A stretch of 64,000 bases of DNA from Olsenella uli. GTDB taxonomy: Bacteria > Actinomycetota > Coriobacteriia > Coriobacteriales > Atopobiaceae. The stretch is from the NCBI RefSeq assembly GCF_016900775.1, contig NZ_JACJKN010000004.1, positions 108,670 to 172,669 on the forward strand. The letters are read 5' to 3'. The notes beneath the pieces are model-generated. The model saw only the letters and a program-made list of their open reading frames with translations, was not told the origin of the DNA and ran no database searches. This document shows positions 16,501-22,987 of the stretch, piece after piece; position 1 is the stretch's first letter; every line of letters starts with the position of its first letter. Both the position numbers and the translations under genes were made by a program.

Positions 16501-16960
16501 CAAAGGCCAGGGCCACAAAGAGCGTGAGCGGCGCGAGCATGGCGTAGAAGAACTGCGGCAGGTACGCGCCGAAGTAGGTCTCCAGCTGGTCGCACCCCTC
16601 CACGGCCACCTGCACGACCTCGGAGGTGCGCACGTCCTCGCGATAGCCCGGCCCCAGGCGCAGGAGCTTCTCGTAGATGCGGTGGCGCAGCGCGCGCTTG
16701 ACCTCGCGGCTGGCGAGAAACCCCATGCGCGCGGAGCCCACGGCGGCAAGGCCGCGCACGACGGCCGCGCAGGTCACGCCGGCGGCGAGAAGAACGAGGT
16801 CCTTCTCGCCCGCCGTGCCCGCCCAGAGCGCGGAGAGCGTCCGGCAGATGACGAGCACCATGCCCATGTTGGCCATAAGCGACGCCCACTGGAGGGCCAC
16901 GCTCGCGCCCACGTACCTCATGCTCCCCGGCACGATGCCGATGAGCCGTCTGTCGATCAT
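13508..16960 (-). CDS. cydDC: Fused CydDC-type thiol ABC exporter
   Basis: A 1150-residue single-chain fusion of two ABC exporter halves. The first half (about 1-565) is CydD-like, including 'FLENLQGLTTLKVYQADEF' and 'TMRVLTMQLNSITIMDLVAY'. Its ATPase has ESGCGKST, LSGGQRQR and VYVFDEATSNVD. The second half (about 605-1150, CydC-like) has GRSGSGKST, LSGGERQR and LLDEPTSNLD. The family exports cysteine/glutathione and is needed for cytochrome bd assembly. The linker (about 570-604) is coded by a REP twin (15149-15252) carried in frame. The start at ATG 16960 is preferred over the GTG at 17026, since 'MIDRRLIGIVP' matches the family start. Confidence 0.85.
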   Translation of the reverse strand: MIDRRLIGIVPGSMRYVGASVALQWASLMANMGMVLVICRTLSALWAGTAGEKDLVLLAAGVTCAAVVRGLAAVGSARMGFLASREVKRALRHRIYEKLLRLGPGYREDVRTSEVVQVAVEGCDQLETYFGAYLPQFFYAMLAPLTLFVALAFVNVPAAVVLLVCVPLIPVAIAAVQTWAKKLLGRYWGQYTELGDTFLENLQGLTTLKVYQADEFKQAEMNEQAEKFRRITMRVLTMQLNSITIMDLVAYGGAAAGVAVALTQMAAGAVDLGGCLAIILLAADYFIPMRQLGSFFHVAMNGMAASEKIFRLLELPEPPAGGESFPACCDVRACELRFSYDGEREVLDGVSLDVPAGGLVAVVGESGCGKSTLAALLLGRLRGYRGSLTVGGVEVGALDAADLLAHVTYVGHESYLFKGTVRENLLVAAPGASDDALWAALEATRLAPFLRGEDGLDTMLAERGSNLSGGQRQRLAIARALLHETPVYVFDEATSNVDAESEDAIMGAVRGLAGRATVILISHRLANVVGADKIFVLDDGRVVEHGRHDELVVAGGRYATLWRAQRELEGETKGTGSFVSSASPARPSLHDQRDETNEPVPFVSRRVMRRLVGLVRPLMGFMVLAILMGLLGHVCAAAITVLGGYGVLAVLADGAAAPLAGLIVAMAVCAVARGLLRYGEQACNHFIAFKLLALVRDRVFRALRRLAPAKLEGRDRGDLISLITSDIELLEVFYAHTISPAAIALLFCADACAFVGSFHPALAVVAAVSYLAVGVACPLVAARLAGDAGSRFRAGAGELSSFVLESLRGLDEILQYGAGAERLAQMDERSRALAADEERMKRATGRATALTNTVILACDLVMLLVAAALHRAGAVGFDGVLIPVLALMSSFGPVVALANLGSTLQPTLAAGERVLAILDEEPVTPEVTGEKHVDFDGAAASHVGFSYGNERVLEDVSLEAPAGRIVGITGRSGSGKSTLLRLFMRFWDAGEGSVSVSGRDVRHVDTANLRELESLVTQETHLFHDSIRNNLRIARLDATDEEIEAACRKASVHDFVMSLPAGYDTPVGELGDTLSGGERQRLGLARAFLHDAPFMLLDEPTSNLDSLNEAVILRSIAEERAGRTVLLVSHRPSTMRIADTVVSVENGRVS
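15149..15252. repeat. REPIN-like REP twin R6 inside cydDC
   Basis: Two inverted monomers (15149-15180 and 15220-15252), each with GAGACAAA...TTTGTCTC arms and the core GGGGACAGGTTCA, are separated by a 39-bp spacer. The 104 bp lie wholly within the reading frame of the fused exporter and code for its linker, giving peptides such as 'ETKGTGSFVSS' and 'DETNEPVPFVS'. Confidence 0.9.
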
Positions 16961-16993
16961 CACGTGTCGTCGCCCCTCACGTCCGACGGCCTT

Positions 16994-17040
16994 CTCTGTT
17001 AGACAGAGTAAACTATCCGGACACAAGGGTTAGCCTATTG
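16994..17040 (-). promoter_or_regulatory. Putative control region of the cydDC operon
   Basis: CTCTGT-TAG-ACAGAG (16994-17008) is a perfect short inverted repeat. On the minus strand TAGTTTACTCTGTCTAAC resembles GGTTTACTCTATGCTCAC before the DUF3793 gene, and AATAGGCTAACCC (17040-17028) resembles half of an IdeR/DtxR box. These are weak similarities that suggest a shared regulator. Confidence 0.4.
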
Positions 17041-17071
17041 CAACTCAATTTGTTTGATTGACACAACTTTA

Positions 17072-17142
17072 GACCTGGCAAAGGTGCCGGGGGAAACTGT
17101 CAGGAAAAACCTGACAGTTTCCCCCGGCACCTTTGCCAGGTC
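17072..17142. repeat. REP-like perfect hairpin R7
   Basis: Two perfect 33-bp arms (17072-17104 and 17110-17142) with an AAAAA loop. The arms begin GACCTGGCAAAGGTGCC. The element lies 3 bp after the HIT hydrolase gene, between its end and the cydDC promoter. Confidence 0.9.
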
Positions 17143-17145
17143 GGC

Positions 17146-17578
17146 CTACAGGGCAGCCAGGATCTTCTCGGCCAGTGCGTCGCACTCGGCGTCGGAGAGC
17201 GTCACGCGCCCCGGGTTCATCGCGAAGACGTCGCCGAACTCGAAGGGGTCGTCCGCGTACTTGGGCACGAGGTGGAAGTGCAGGTGGTGCATCGTGTCGC
17301 CATACGCGCCGAAGTTGATCTTGTCGGGCGAGAAGGCCCGGTGCAGCGCCGCGGCCACGTGGCGGACGTCCGCCATGAAGGCCGCCGACTCCTCCTCGGT
17401 GAGGTCACTGATGTCGTCGACGTGGCGCTTGGAGGCCACGATGCACCGCCCGCGGTGGCTCTGCTCCCTGAAGAGTATCAGCTGGCTCGCCGGCAGCTCG
17501 CAGAGGGGGGATGCCAAAGGCGCCCACCAGCTCGTCCTTCTCGCCGATCATGCAGTATGCGCAGCTCTCGTCCCTCAT
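17146..17578 (-). pseudogene. HIT-family nucleotide hydrolase, frameshifted near the N-terminus
   Basis: Two frames make one HIT protein of about 143 residues. From ATG 17578 the first frame reads 'MRDESCAYCMIGEKDELVG' and then 'AFGIP'. It is broken in a run of six C (minus strand, 17510-17505) and continues in another frame as 'LCELPASQLILFREQ' to the end. A run of five C would restore one reading frame. The catalytic histidine triad is intact in 'HHLHFHLVP' (HxHxH), and the N-terminal Cys pair is typical of HIT proteins. The family hydrolyses nucleotide phosphoramidates or Ap4A-like substrates. The shift may be a sequencing or assembly error, a real mutation, or slipped-strand variation. 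Confidence 0.75.
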
Positions 17579-17695
17579 GGTCTCCCCTTTCTCGCGCGCT
17601 CTCGACGACTCAACTGTAGCGCCGGAATCGCCGCGCGCGGAGGACGCGTCGGCAAGCGCGCGGGCGCCCGCGGGCGCGCGAGCAGACGCTCCCGG

Positions 17696-18493
17696 TCAGT
17701 CGTGCCCGGCCTGCCCCCGGTGCCGGCCTCCGTGATGCCCCGAGGCGGACCCCGCGCCCTCCAGCAGCTCCGTGAGCTCGCGCACGCTCATGCCCGCCGC
17801 GTCCTCGGCCGTGAGGTCGGACCCGGCGTCCACGAGCTCGCGCCAGACGCGCCACTTCCCCACGCCGAGGCCCTCCTCGTGCGCGGCGTGACGTTCCTCC
17901 TCGCTCGCGTGCGAGCAGCTCACCTCGGCAGCGGAGGCGCCCAGGCACCGGTGGCTCGCGTCCTCGAGGGCGCCGTACTGGGCGTCGTCGTCGCAGCTCA
18001 CGGTCACGCTCACCGTGGAGCCCAAGCCGAGGTAGCCCGCGGCCTCCATGCCCTCGGCGAGCTCGGCCACGGCCTGCTCGTAGCCCATCCACGTCACGTC
18101 CGTCGCGGCGAGCACGTCGCGCCCGTCCTCGTTGAGGCCCCGCGCGCCCACCACGCGGTCAAAGCGGTTGACGGCGAGCTCGATCGAGGGGTTCACGTCT
18201 ATGTCCACGTACGCCGAGGGCGTGACGAAGGCGAGCCCGAGAAGGCCCACCCCCACCACGGCCACGACGAGGCAGGCTGCCAGCAGCAGCCGCGCGCGCC
18301 CCCTGGCGCGGGGGCGAGAAGGACGCCGCGCCGCGACCGCGGCGGCCGGGGCGGGGGGCTCGAAGGCGTCCCCGCACGGCTCCCCCGCGCGGCGCGCCTC
18401 GATCGCGGCGAGCGCGCGGGCCTTGACGTCCTCGGGCGCGTGGACGGACGCGAACGCCTCGCGCACGCGCCTCTCGGCGGCACCCTCCCTCAT
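17696..18493 (-). CDS. RsgI-like transmembrane anti-sigma factor
   Basis: A 265-residue protein: an N-terminal cytoplasmic segment (about 1-58), one membrane helix (about 65-88, 'LLLAACLVVAVVGVGLLGLA') and an extracellular part. It opens with the RsgI middle-domain pattern 'YVDIDVNPSIELAVNRFDRV' and 'GARGLNEDGRDVL'. The tail is His-rich ('SGHHGGRHRGQAGHD'). The start ATG overlaps the sigma-factor stop (ATGA), so the two are translationally coupled, as expected for a sigma/anti-sigma pair. RsgI-type proteins hold an ECF/SigI-type factor until an outside signal arrives. The His tail resembles that of the secreted protein at 19001-19465, suggesting a metal signal (inference). Confidence 0.8.
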   Translation of the reverse strand: MREGAAERRVREAFASVHAPEDVKARALAAIEARRAGEPCGDAFEPPAPAAAVAARRPSRPRARGRARLLLAACLVVAVVGVGLLGLAFVTPSAYVDIDVNPSIELAVNRFDRVVGARGLNEDGRDVLAATDVTWMGYEQAVAELAEGMEAAGYLGLGSTVSVTVSCDDDAQYGALEDASHRCLGASAAEVSCSHASEEERHAAHEEGLGVGKWRVWRELVDAGSDLTAEDAAGMSVRELTELLEGAGSASGHHGGRHRGQAGHD

Positions 18494-18975
18494 GACAGCA
18501 CCTCCCTGAGCTTGCGCTTTCCCCGAGAGATCCAAGAGTAGACCGTGCCCACGGGCATGTCGCAGATCCCGGCTATCTCACGGGCGGAGTACCCCTCGCA
18601 GAGGGCGAGGTAGAGCTGGGTCCGGGGCGGGTCCCCGAGCGCCGCCATGGCGTCGAGCACCTCGCGCAGGCCGAGCTCGGAGGGCGCCTCGGCGCCGACG
18701 GCCCCCTCGCCGAGCCGCTCCACGCGCTCCTCGAGCGAGACGTCGCGCCTGCGGGCCGCGCGCAGGGCGTCCTTGCAGCCGTTGATGGCCACGCGCAGGA
18801 GCCAGGCGCGGGCGTGGGCGTCGTCGCGGAAGGGCTCGTCGTGCAGGGCATATTTGAGGAAGGTCTCCTGGAAGACGTCCTCGGCGTCCGCGGCGGGCAG
18901 GTAGACGAGGCACGCGCGCCACACGGCGTCCGCGTGCTCGCCCATCGCCCGCTCCATCTCTGCCTGACCGCGCAC
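18490..18975 (-). CDS. ECF-type RNA polymerase sigma factor
   Basis: A 161-residue sigma-70 family ECF factor. Region 2 includes 'DAEDVFQETFLKYALHDEPF' and 'RAWLLRVAINGCKDALR'; region 4 includes 'REIAGICDMPVGTVYSWISR' followed by 'GKRKLREVL', the DNA-binding helix-turn-helix. It lies between the secreted Ca/His-rich protein and the anti-sigma gene, overlapping the latter by four bases. The GTG at 18975 has a GGAGG site about 7 bp upstream; an in-frame ATG lies six codons later. The factor probably drives its own operon, but no matching promoter repeat could be identified. Confidence 0.88.
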   Translation of the reverse strand: MRGQAEMERAMGEHADAVWRACLVYLPAADAEDVFQETFLKYALHDEPFRDDAHARAWLLRVAINGCKDALRAARRRDVSLEERVERLGEGAVGAEAPSELGLREVLDAMAALGDPPRTQLYLALCEGYSAREIAGICDMPVGTVYSWISRGKRKLREVLS

Positions 18976-19000
18976 GCGCCCTCCTCCGTCACGTCACATG

Positions 19001-19465
19001 CTAGCAGCGACCGCGCCCGCCGTGGTGGCCGGACCCGCGACCGGCGTGGTGGCCCTGGCCCGCGCCCGTGCCGTCGCGGCGGGGGCCGGTGCCGTCGCAG
19101 GCGCCGCCGGTCGCGCAGGTCCCGTCCCCGCGGCTGTCGCAGACGCCGTCGCCGTTGGCGTCCGCGTAGCCCCCGCAGTCCGCGTTGGCGCAGCTGTCGC
19201 AGACGCCGTCGCCATCCGCGTCCGCATAGGCGCCGCAGGTCCCGCGCGCGCCCGTGCCGCGGCTGTCGCAGACGCCGTCTCCGTTGGCGTCCGCGTAGGC
19301 GCAGCGCGCCGCCGCGTCATCGACCTTGCGCTCGATCGCGCGACCCGCGTCCCCCTGCCATGCGGGGGCGTACCCGGCCGCCAGCGCCGGCTGCGCGACG
19401 GCGCCGAGCCCCGCCAGCGCGAGAGCGCCCGTGACGGCCAGCGCGGCCTTGGTTCTTCTCAGCAT
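19001..19465 (-). CDS. Secreted protein with DxNxDG calcium-loop repeats and His-rich tail
   Basis: A 154-residue protein from ATG 19465. A typical signal peptide (basic 'MLRRTK', hydrophobic core, 'AQPALAAG' cleavage region at about 30) is followed by three spaced copies of 'YADANGDGVCDS' or 'YADADGDGVCDS' (about residues 57-125) with paired Cys residues, like EF-hand or thrombospondin type-3 calcium loops. The C-terminus is Gly/His-rich ('GQGHHAGRGSGHHGGRGRC'). It is first in the operon with the ECF sigma and anti-sigma genes (25-bp gap). I infer an extracytoplasmic metal-binding sensor or buffer; no enzyme domain is visible. The GAGGGTGG site supports the start. Confidence 0.75.
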   Translation of the reverse strand: MLRRTKAALAVTGALALAGLGAVAQPALAAGYAPAWQGDAGRAIERKVDDAAARCAYADANGDGVCDSRGTGARGTCGAYADADGDGVCDSCANADCGGYADANGDGVCDSRGDGTCATGGACDGTGPRRDGTGAGQGHHAGRGSGHHGGRGRC

Positions 19466-19583
19466 GTCTACCACCCTCTCGTCTCCCGGGGAGCGCCGGG
19501 CCCGCCCCGGCTCTTCTCCCCTCATCACAAACACGATTCAGGCGGTCCGCTCCTTGCGCGGAATCCGAACTTTTTTGCCGGAA

Positions 19584-19729
19584 GTGGGTGGCATCCTTGA
19601 TGGCCGGGGCGTAGTCTCGGGCCGCCGGGCGGAAGAATTAAAGCAAGACTTGTTCTTCTCGCCACATTGCGCATGCGAGTGGGCAGCATCTTTGATAATG
19701 ACCGGACTTTATATAAGGAATGCCACCCA
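19584..19729. repeat. Intergenic repeat array A (two direct, one inverted copy)
   Basis: The 352-bp gap 19466-19817 holds no gene. It contains GTGGGTGGCATCCTTGAT (19584-19601), a related direct copy GTGGGCAGCATCTTTGAT (19679-19696) and an inverted copy whose complement reads TGGGTGGCATTCCTTAT (19729-19713). The two direct copies end in CCGG. Three GGCAGCCGG repeats lie at 19760-19813. The minus-strand promoter of the sigma-factor operon must also lie in this gap. Confidence 0.6.
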
Positions 19730-19817
19730 ACGGCACCGGGAAGCGGGCAGGGGGCGAGCGGCAGCCGGACGCGGCGGCAAGCGGCGGCAGCCGGACGCCT
19801 GACGGCAGCCGGCGCGG

Positions 19818-21728
19818 CTACCTGCGCCTGCGCCGGCGGCTCTCCCGGATGACGTCCTGCGCCACCCACGCGCCGAGGATGAAGGCCACGAGGTAGCCCA
19901 CGAAGCCGATCACCGGGATGCCAAAGATGACGGGCTGGATGCGCGCGTAGTAGACCACGGACGAGCCGATGAACAGGCCCGCCACGATGACGCTCATGGT
20001 GAGGCGGTTGGCGATGCGCGAGAGGTCCTCGAGCGGGTCGGCCGTGCCGGCGAGGTCGAGGTTCACGCGGAGCTGGCCGCGCGTGAGCATGCGCGTGATG
20101 AGGCTGAGGTCGCCCGCGGCGCCGAGCAGGCCGTGCGTGGCGGCGACGGCCTCGCGCGAGAGGCGGCCGACCTCCTGCCGGACGAGCTCGTCGGGCGCCG
20201 CGTGCGCGCGCAGGTGGCTCTGGATGATCTCCACGATCGAGGCGTCCGGCAAAAGCGCGTGCACCACGCCCTCGAGCGTCACGAGGGAGCGCGCGAGCAT
20301 GGTGACCGAGCCGGGGAGCTCGATCCCGTTCTTCTGCGCCATGGAGATGAGCGCGTTCATGAACGAGCCTATGTCGAGGTCGGAGAGGTCGGAGAGGCCG
20401 TAGTCGGCGACGATGGCGTCGAGGTCGGCGAGCAGGTGCGCGTGGTCGACCTCGGTGGTGTCGGACGTCGAGAAGCGCAGCAGGCCGTCGGCGAGCGCCG
20501 GGGAGTCGCAGCGCGCGACGGCCACCACCATGTCGCGCACCGCGGTGCGGTCGTGGCTGGAGAGCCGCCCCATGATGCCGAGGTCCAGGTAGACGATCTT
20601 GCCCCCGTTGATCACGAGGTTGCCGGGGTGCGGGTCGGCATGGAAGAAGCCGTCGTCGAGCATCTGGCTCGTGTAGTTGTCCGCGAGCTTGGTGCCGATC
20701 TCCGCGAGGTCGTAGCCCTCGGCCACGAGGCGCGCGGTGTCGTTGATGGGGATGCCCTCGACGTAGTCCATGACCACCACGCGCCGCGTGCAGAGCGCGG
20801 GGTGGGGCCTGGGGCAGTCGATGAAGGCGCAGCCCGCGTTGTTGCGGCGGAACTCCTCGAGGCTTCTGGCCTCCACGAGGAAGTCCGTCTCCTCGCGGAA
20901 GGACTGCCAGAGCTCGTCCACCACGGACTGCAGGTCGATGAACTGCTCGTCGCCCATGAAGCGGCTCGCGTAGCGCGCGAGCGAGCGGATGATGGAGATG
21001 TCGCGCGCCATGACCTCCTGCACGTGCGGCCGCTGGACCTTGACCGCCACGACCTCGCCCGTCACGAGGCGCGCCTTGTGCACCTGCGCGACGGAGGCCG
21101 AGCCGAGCGGGCGGTCGTCGATGGCGTCGAAGATGTCCTCGATCGGGCGGTCGTACTCGGCGCGCAGGGCGGAGATCACCGTGTCGCGGTCCATGGGCTC
21201 CACGCTCGTGCGAAGGCGCGCGAGCTCGCGCGTGAAGCTCTCGGGCAAGATCTCCGAGCGCATGGAGAGGATCTGCCCCGCCTTGACGAAGGTGGGCCCC
21301 AGCTCCTCGAGCATGCGGCGCAGGCTCTGCGGCGTGAGGCCGTGGAAGATGTCGTAGCGCCGGACGATGTTGACCATCTCGCCGATGCGCGCGAGGCGCG
21401 AGGCGGTGGTGAGGCCGTAGTCGTCCGCGCCGGCCGAGCGGCCGCCGAAGATGCCGATCGTCTGCGAGGACTCCCGCTGCTCCTCCCGCCTCCTCACGGC
21501 GTCGTACCAGGCGTCCAGGATCTCGTCCGGGCTCTTGGCCGTGCTGGGCGTCTGCCGCCGGGGCAGCTCGGTGCCCATGACGGGGCCCCACGCGCGGCGA
21601 GCCTCCCCCTCGGGGGAGGTGCCGCCCGCGGGGCGCGCCTGCTCCGCGGCCCTGTCCTGCGGGCCCTGCGTGTCCGGGGCCGCGCCCTCGACGCGACCCC
21701 GGCCCGTGTCACCTCGTGCCTCTGCCAC
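19818..21728 (-). CDS. ABC1/AarF/UbiB-family atypical kinase
   Basis: A 636-residue protein of the AarF/UbiB family. After a low-complexity N-terminus (about 1-60) come the family marks: 'ELGPTFVKAGQILSMRSEIL' (KxGQ motif, about residue 147), 'PLGSASVAQVHKARL' (Ala-rich nucleotide loop), 'VAVKVQRP', 'EETDFLVEA', 'DGFFHADPHPGN' (catalytic loop) and 'VYLDLGIMGRL' (DLG). Two C-terminal membrane helices lie at about 575-620. Such proteins support quinone or lipid metabolism; the precise substrate is unknown. It is next to a phasin-like gene (14-bp gap), a common pair in Actinobacteria. The start is GTG 21728; an ATG at codon 51 is an alternative. Confidence 0.88.
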   Translation of the reverse strand: MAEARGDTGRGRVEGAAPDTQGPQDRAAEQARPAGGTSPEGEARRAWGPVMGTELPRRQTPSTAKSPDEILDAWYDAVRRREEQRESSQTIGIFGGRSAGADDYGLTTASRLARIGEMVNIVRRYDIFHGLTPQSLRRMLEELGPTFVKAGQILSMRSEILPESFTRELARLRTSVEPMDRDTVISALRAEYDRPIEDIFDAIDDRPLGSASVAQVHKARLVTGEVVAVKVQRPHVQEVMARDISIIRSLARYASRFMGDEQFIDLQSVVDELWQSFREETDFLVEARSLEEFRRNNAGCAFIDCPRPHPALCTRRVVVMDYVEGIPINDTARLVAEGYDLAEIGTKLADNYTSQMLDDGFFHADPHPGNLVINGGKIVYLDLGIMGRLSSHDRTAVRDMVVAVARCDSPALADGLLRFSTSDTTEVDHAHLLADLDAIVADYGLSDLSDLDIGSFMNALISMAQKNGIELPGSVTMLARSLVTLEGVVHALLPDASIVEIIQSHLRAHAAPDELVRQEVGRLSREAVAATHGLLGAAGDLSLITRMLTRGQLRVNLDLAGTADPLEDLSRIANRLTMSVIVAGLFIGSSVVYYARIQPVIFGIPVIGFVGYLVAFILGAWVAQDVIRESRRRRRR

Positions 21729-21742
21729 GTGCTCCCCAGCCG

Positions 21743-22090
21743 CTACTCGGCGTCTTCCTCTTCGCCCTCGGCCTCCTCGACGTCGACCGTGACGGTCTTC
21801 GCGTCGATGTCGGCGGACATCTGGGCGACCTTCGCGGCATAGGCCGCGCGCTCCTCGGGCGTCATGGCCTCGAGGCGGGCGCGCAGCGCGGAGTCGCCGG
21901 CGCCGTCGATGACCTCCTTGGCCTTGCGGGTGAGCTCCTGGTTGAGGGTCTTGCCCTGCTCGACCGTCAGCTCGCCCTTCTTGACCAGCTCCTCGACGAC
22001 CTCCTGGGACTTCTCGGCGCCCATGGCCACCGCGCCCACGCTGGCCAGGAAGAGCTTGCGTATGCCCTCGGTCACGTCAAAGTCTGCCAT
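21743..22090 (-). CDS. Phasin-family (PhaF/PHA granule-region-like) helical protein
   Basis: A 115-residue helical protein: 'GIRKLFLASVGAVAMGAEKS' at about residues 7-26, then 'QEVVEELVKKGELTVEQGKT' and an acidic tail. This pattern is that of the phasin/poly-hydroxyalkanoate granule-region family, also found in bacteria without granules, usually beside AarF kinases as here. A role in envelope or lipid-droplet stress is only inferred. The start was moved to the ATG at 22090, after GGGAGCAG; an in-frame ATG at 22102 overlaps that site. Confidence 0.8.
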   Translation of the reverse strand: MADFDVTEGIRKLFLASVGAVAMGAEKSQEVVEELVKKGELTVEQGKTLNQELTRKAKEVIDGAGDSALRARLEAMTPEERAAYAAKVAQMSADIDAKTVTVDVEEAEGEEEDAE

Positions 22091-22157
22091 GTCTGCTCCC
22101 ATCTCTTGAGCCCGGCGGGACGCCGCGCATCCCCTATGCTCGTCCTTCTACCCACAT

Positions 22158-22199
22158 CCCGGGGCCTCGCCCCCGCACTTCTCGGCCAGCGGCCCCGGG
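22158..22199 (-). terminator. GC-rich hairpin downstream of HAD phosphatase
   Basis: CCCGGGGCC (22158-22166) and GGCCCCGGG (22191-22199) can pair across a 24-nt loop just after the HAD phosphatase stop. There is no T-run, so the terminator role is tentative. Confidence 0.35.
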
Positions 22200-22220
22200 G
22201 CGCGTCCCGAGGAGCCGCGC

Positions 22221-22895
22221 TCAGGCGCCGAGAAGGACGCGGCGCAGCCCCTCCACGCTGTCCGCGACGGCGCACGCGCCGGCGTCCTCGAGCTCGCCTG
22301 CCGCCGCCGTGCCCGCGTACGTCACGCCCACGCAGGGCACGCCGCAGGCGGCGGCCGCGTCGACGTCGTGGTGGCGGTCCCCCACCATCACGGCGTCGCC
22401 CGGGCGCGCGCCCGCGCGCTCGAGGACGCGGATGATCGTTGCGGCCTTGTCGCCCTGCGCGTCCGACTCCTTGCCGAGCACCGCGAGGAAGAGCCCGTCG
22501 ACGCCGTTGTCGGCGACGGCGCGCTCCACGAGCTGCTGGCGCTTTGAGGAGGCCACCGCGAGCGTCCTGCCGGCTGCGCGCAGGTCGGCGAGGAGCTCGC
22601 GGACGCCCGGGTAGAGCGGCCAGCCCGCAAGGCCGAGGTTCAGGTAGATGGCCCGGTACTCCTCGGTCACCCGGGCCGCCTCCTCCTCGGAGAGGCCGTA
22701 GACGCTCGAGAACGCCTGCGGGAACGGCGGGCCGATGATGCGGCGCACGTCGCCGATCTCCTCCTCGGAGAGGCCGTGGCGGAGAAGGACCGTGCGGGCC
22801 GTGGAGATGATGCCGGCGATCGTGTCCGCCAGCGTGCCGTCGAAGTCGAAGATCACGAGCCTGCGGCCCGTGACGTCCTCGCCCGTGAGCGCCAT
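22221..22895 (-). CDS. HAD-superfamily phosphatase (phosphoglycolate phosphatase-like)
   Basis: A 224-residue HAD subfamily IA enzyme. Motif I is FDFDGTLADT (nucleophile Asp at about residue 17), motif II is the Ser/Thr in 'LAVASSKRQQ', motif III the Lys near 'GKESDAQGDK', and motif IV 'GDAVMVGDRHHDVDAAAACG'. The cap has four to five helices. It probably dephosphorylates a small phospho-metabolite in the cytoplasm; the exact substrate is open. GGAGG stands 6 bp before the ATG. It is divergent from the DUF1015 gene. Confidence 0.88.
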   Translation of the reverse strand: MALTGEDVTGRRLVIFDFDGTLADTIAGIISTARTVLLRHGLSEEEIGDVRRIIGPPFPQAFSSVYGLSEEEAARVTEEYRAIYLNLGLAGWPLYPGVRELLADLRAAGRTLAVASSKRQQLVERAVADNGVDGLFLAVLGKESDAQGDKAATIIRVLERAGARPGDAVMVGDRHHDVDAAAACGVPCVGVTYAGTAAAGELEDAGACAVADSVEGLRRVLLGA

Positions 22896-22987
22896 GCGCG
22901 CCTCCTTTCGTCCGTCTCAGGGTAGCACCCCGACCGGCGTCGCGCCCGCGGGGTATCATGTCCTCATACGACACGCGAGGAGGCCCC

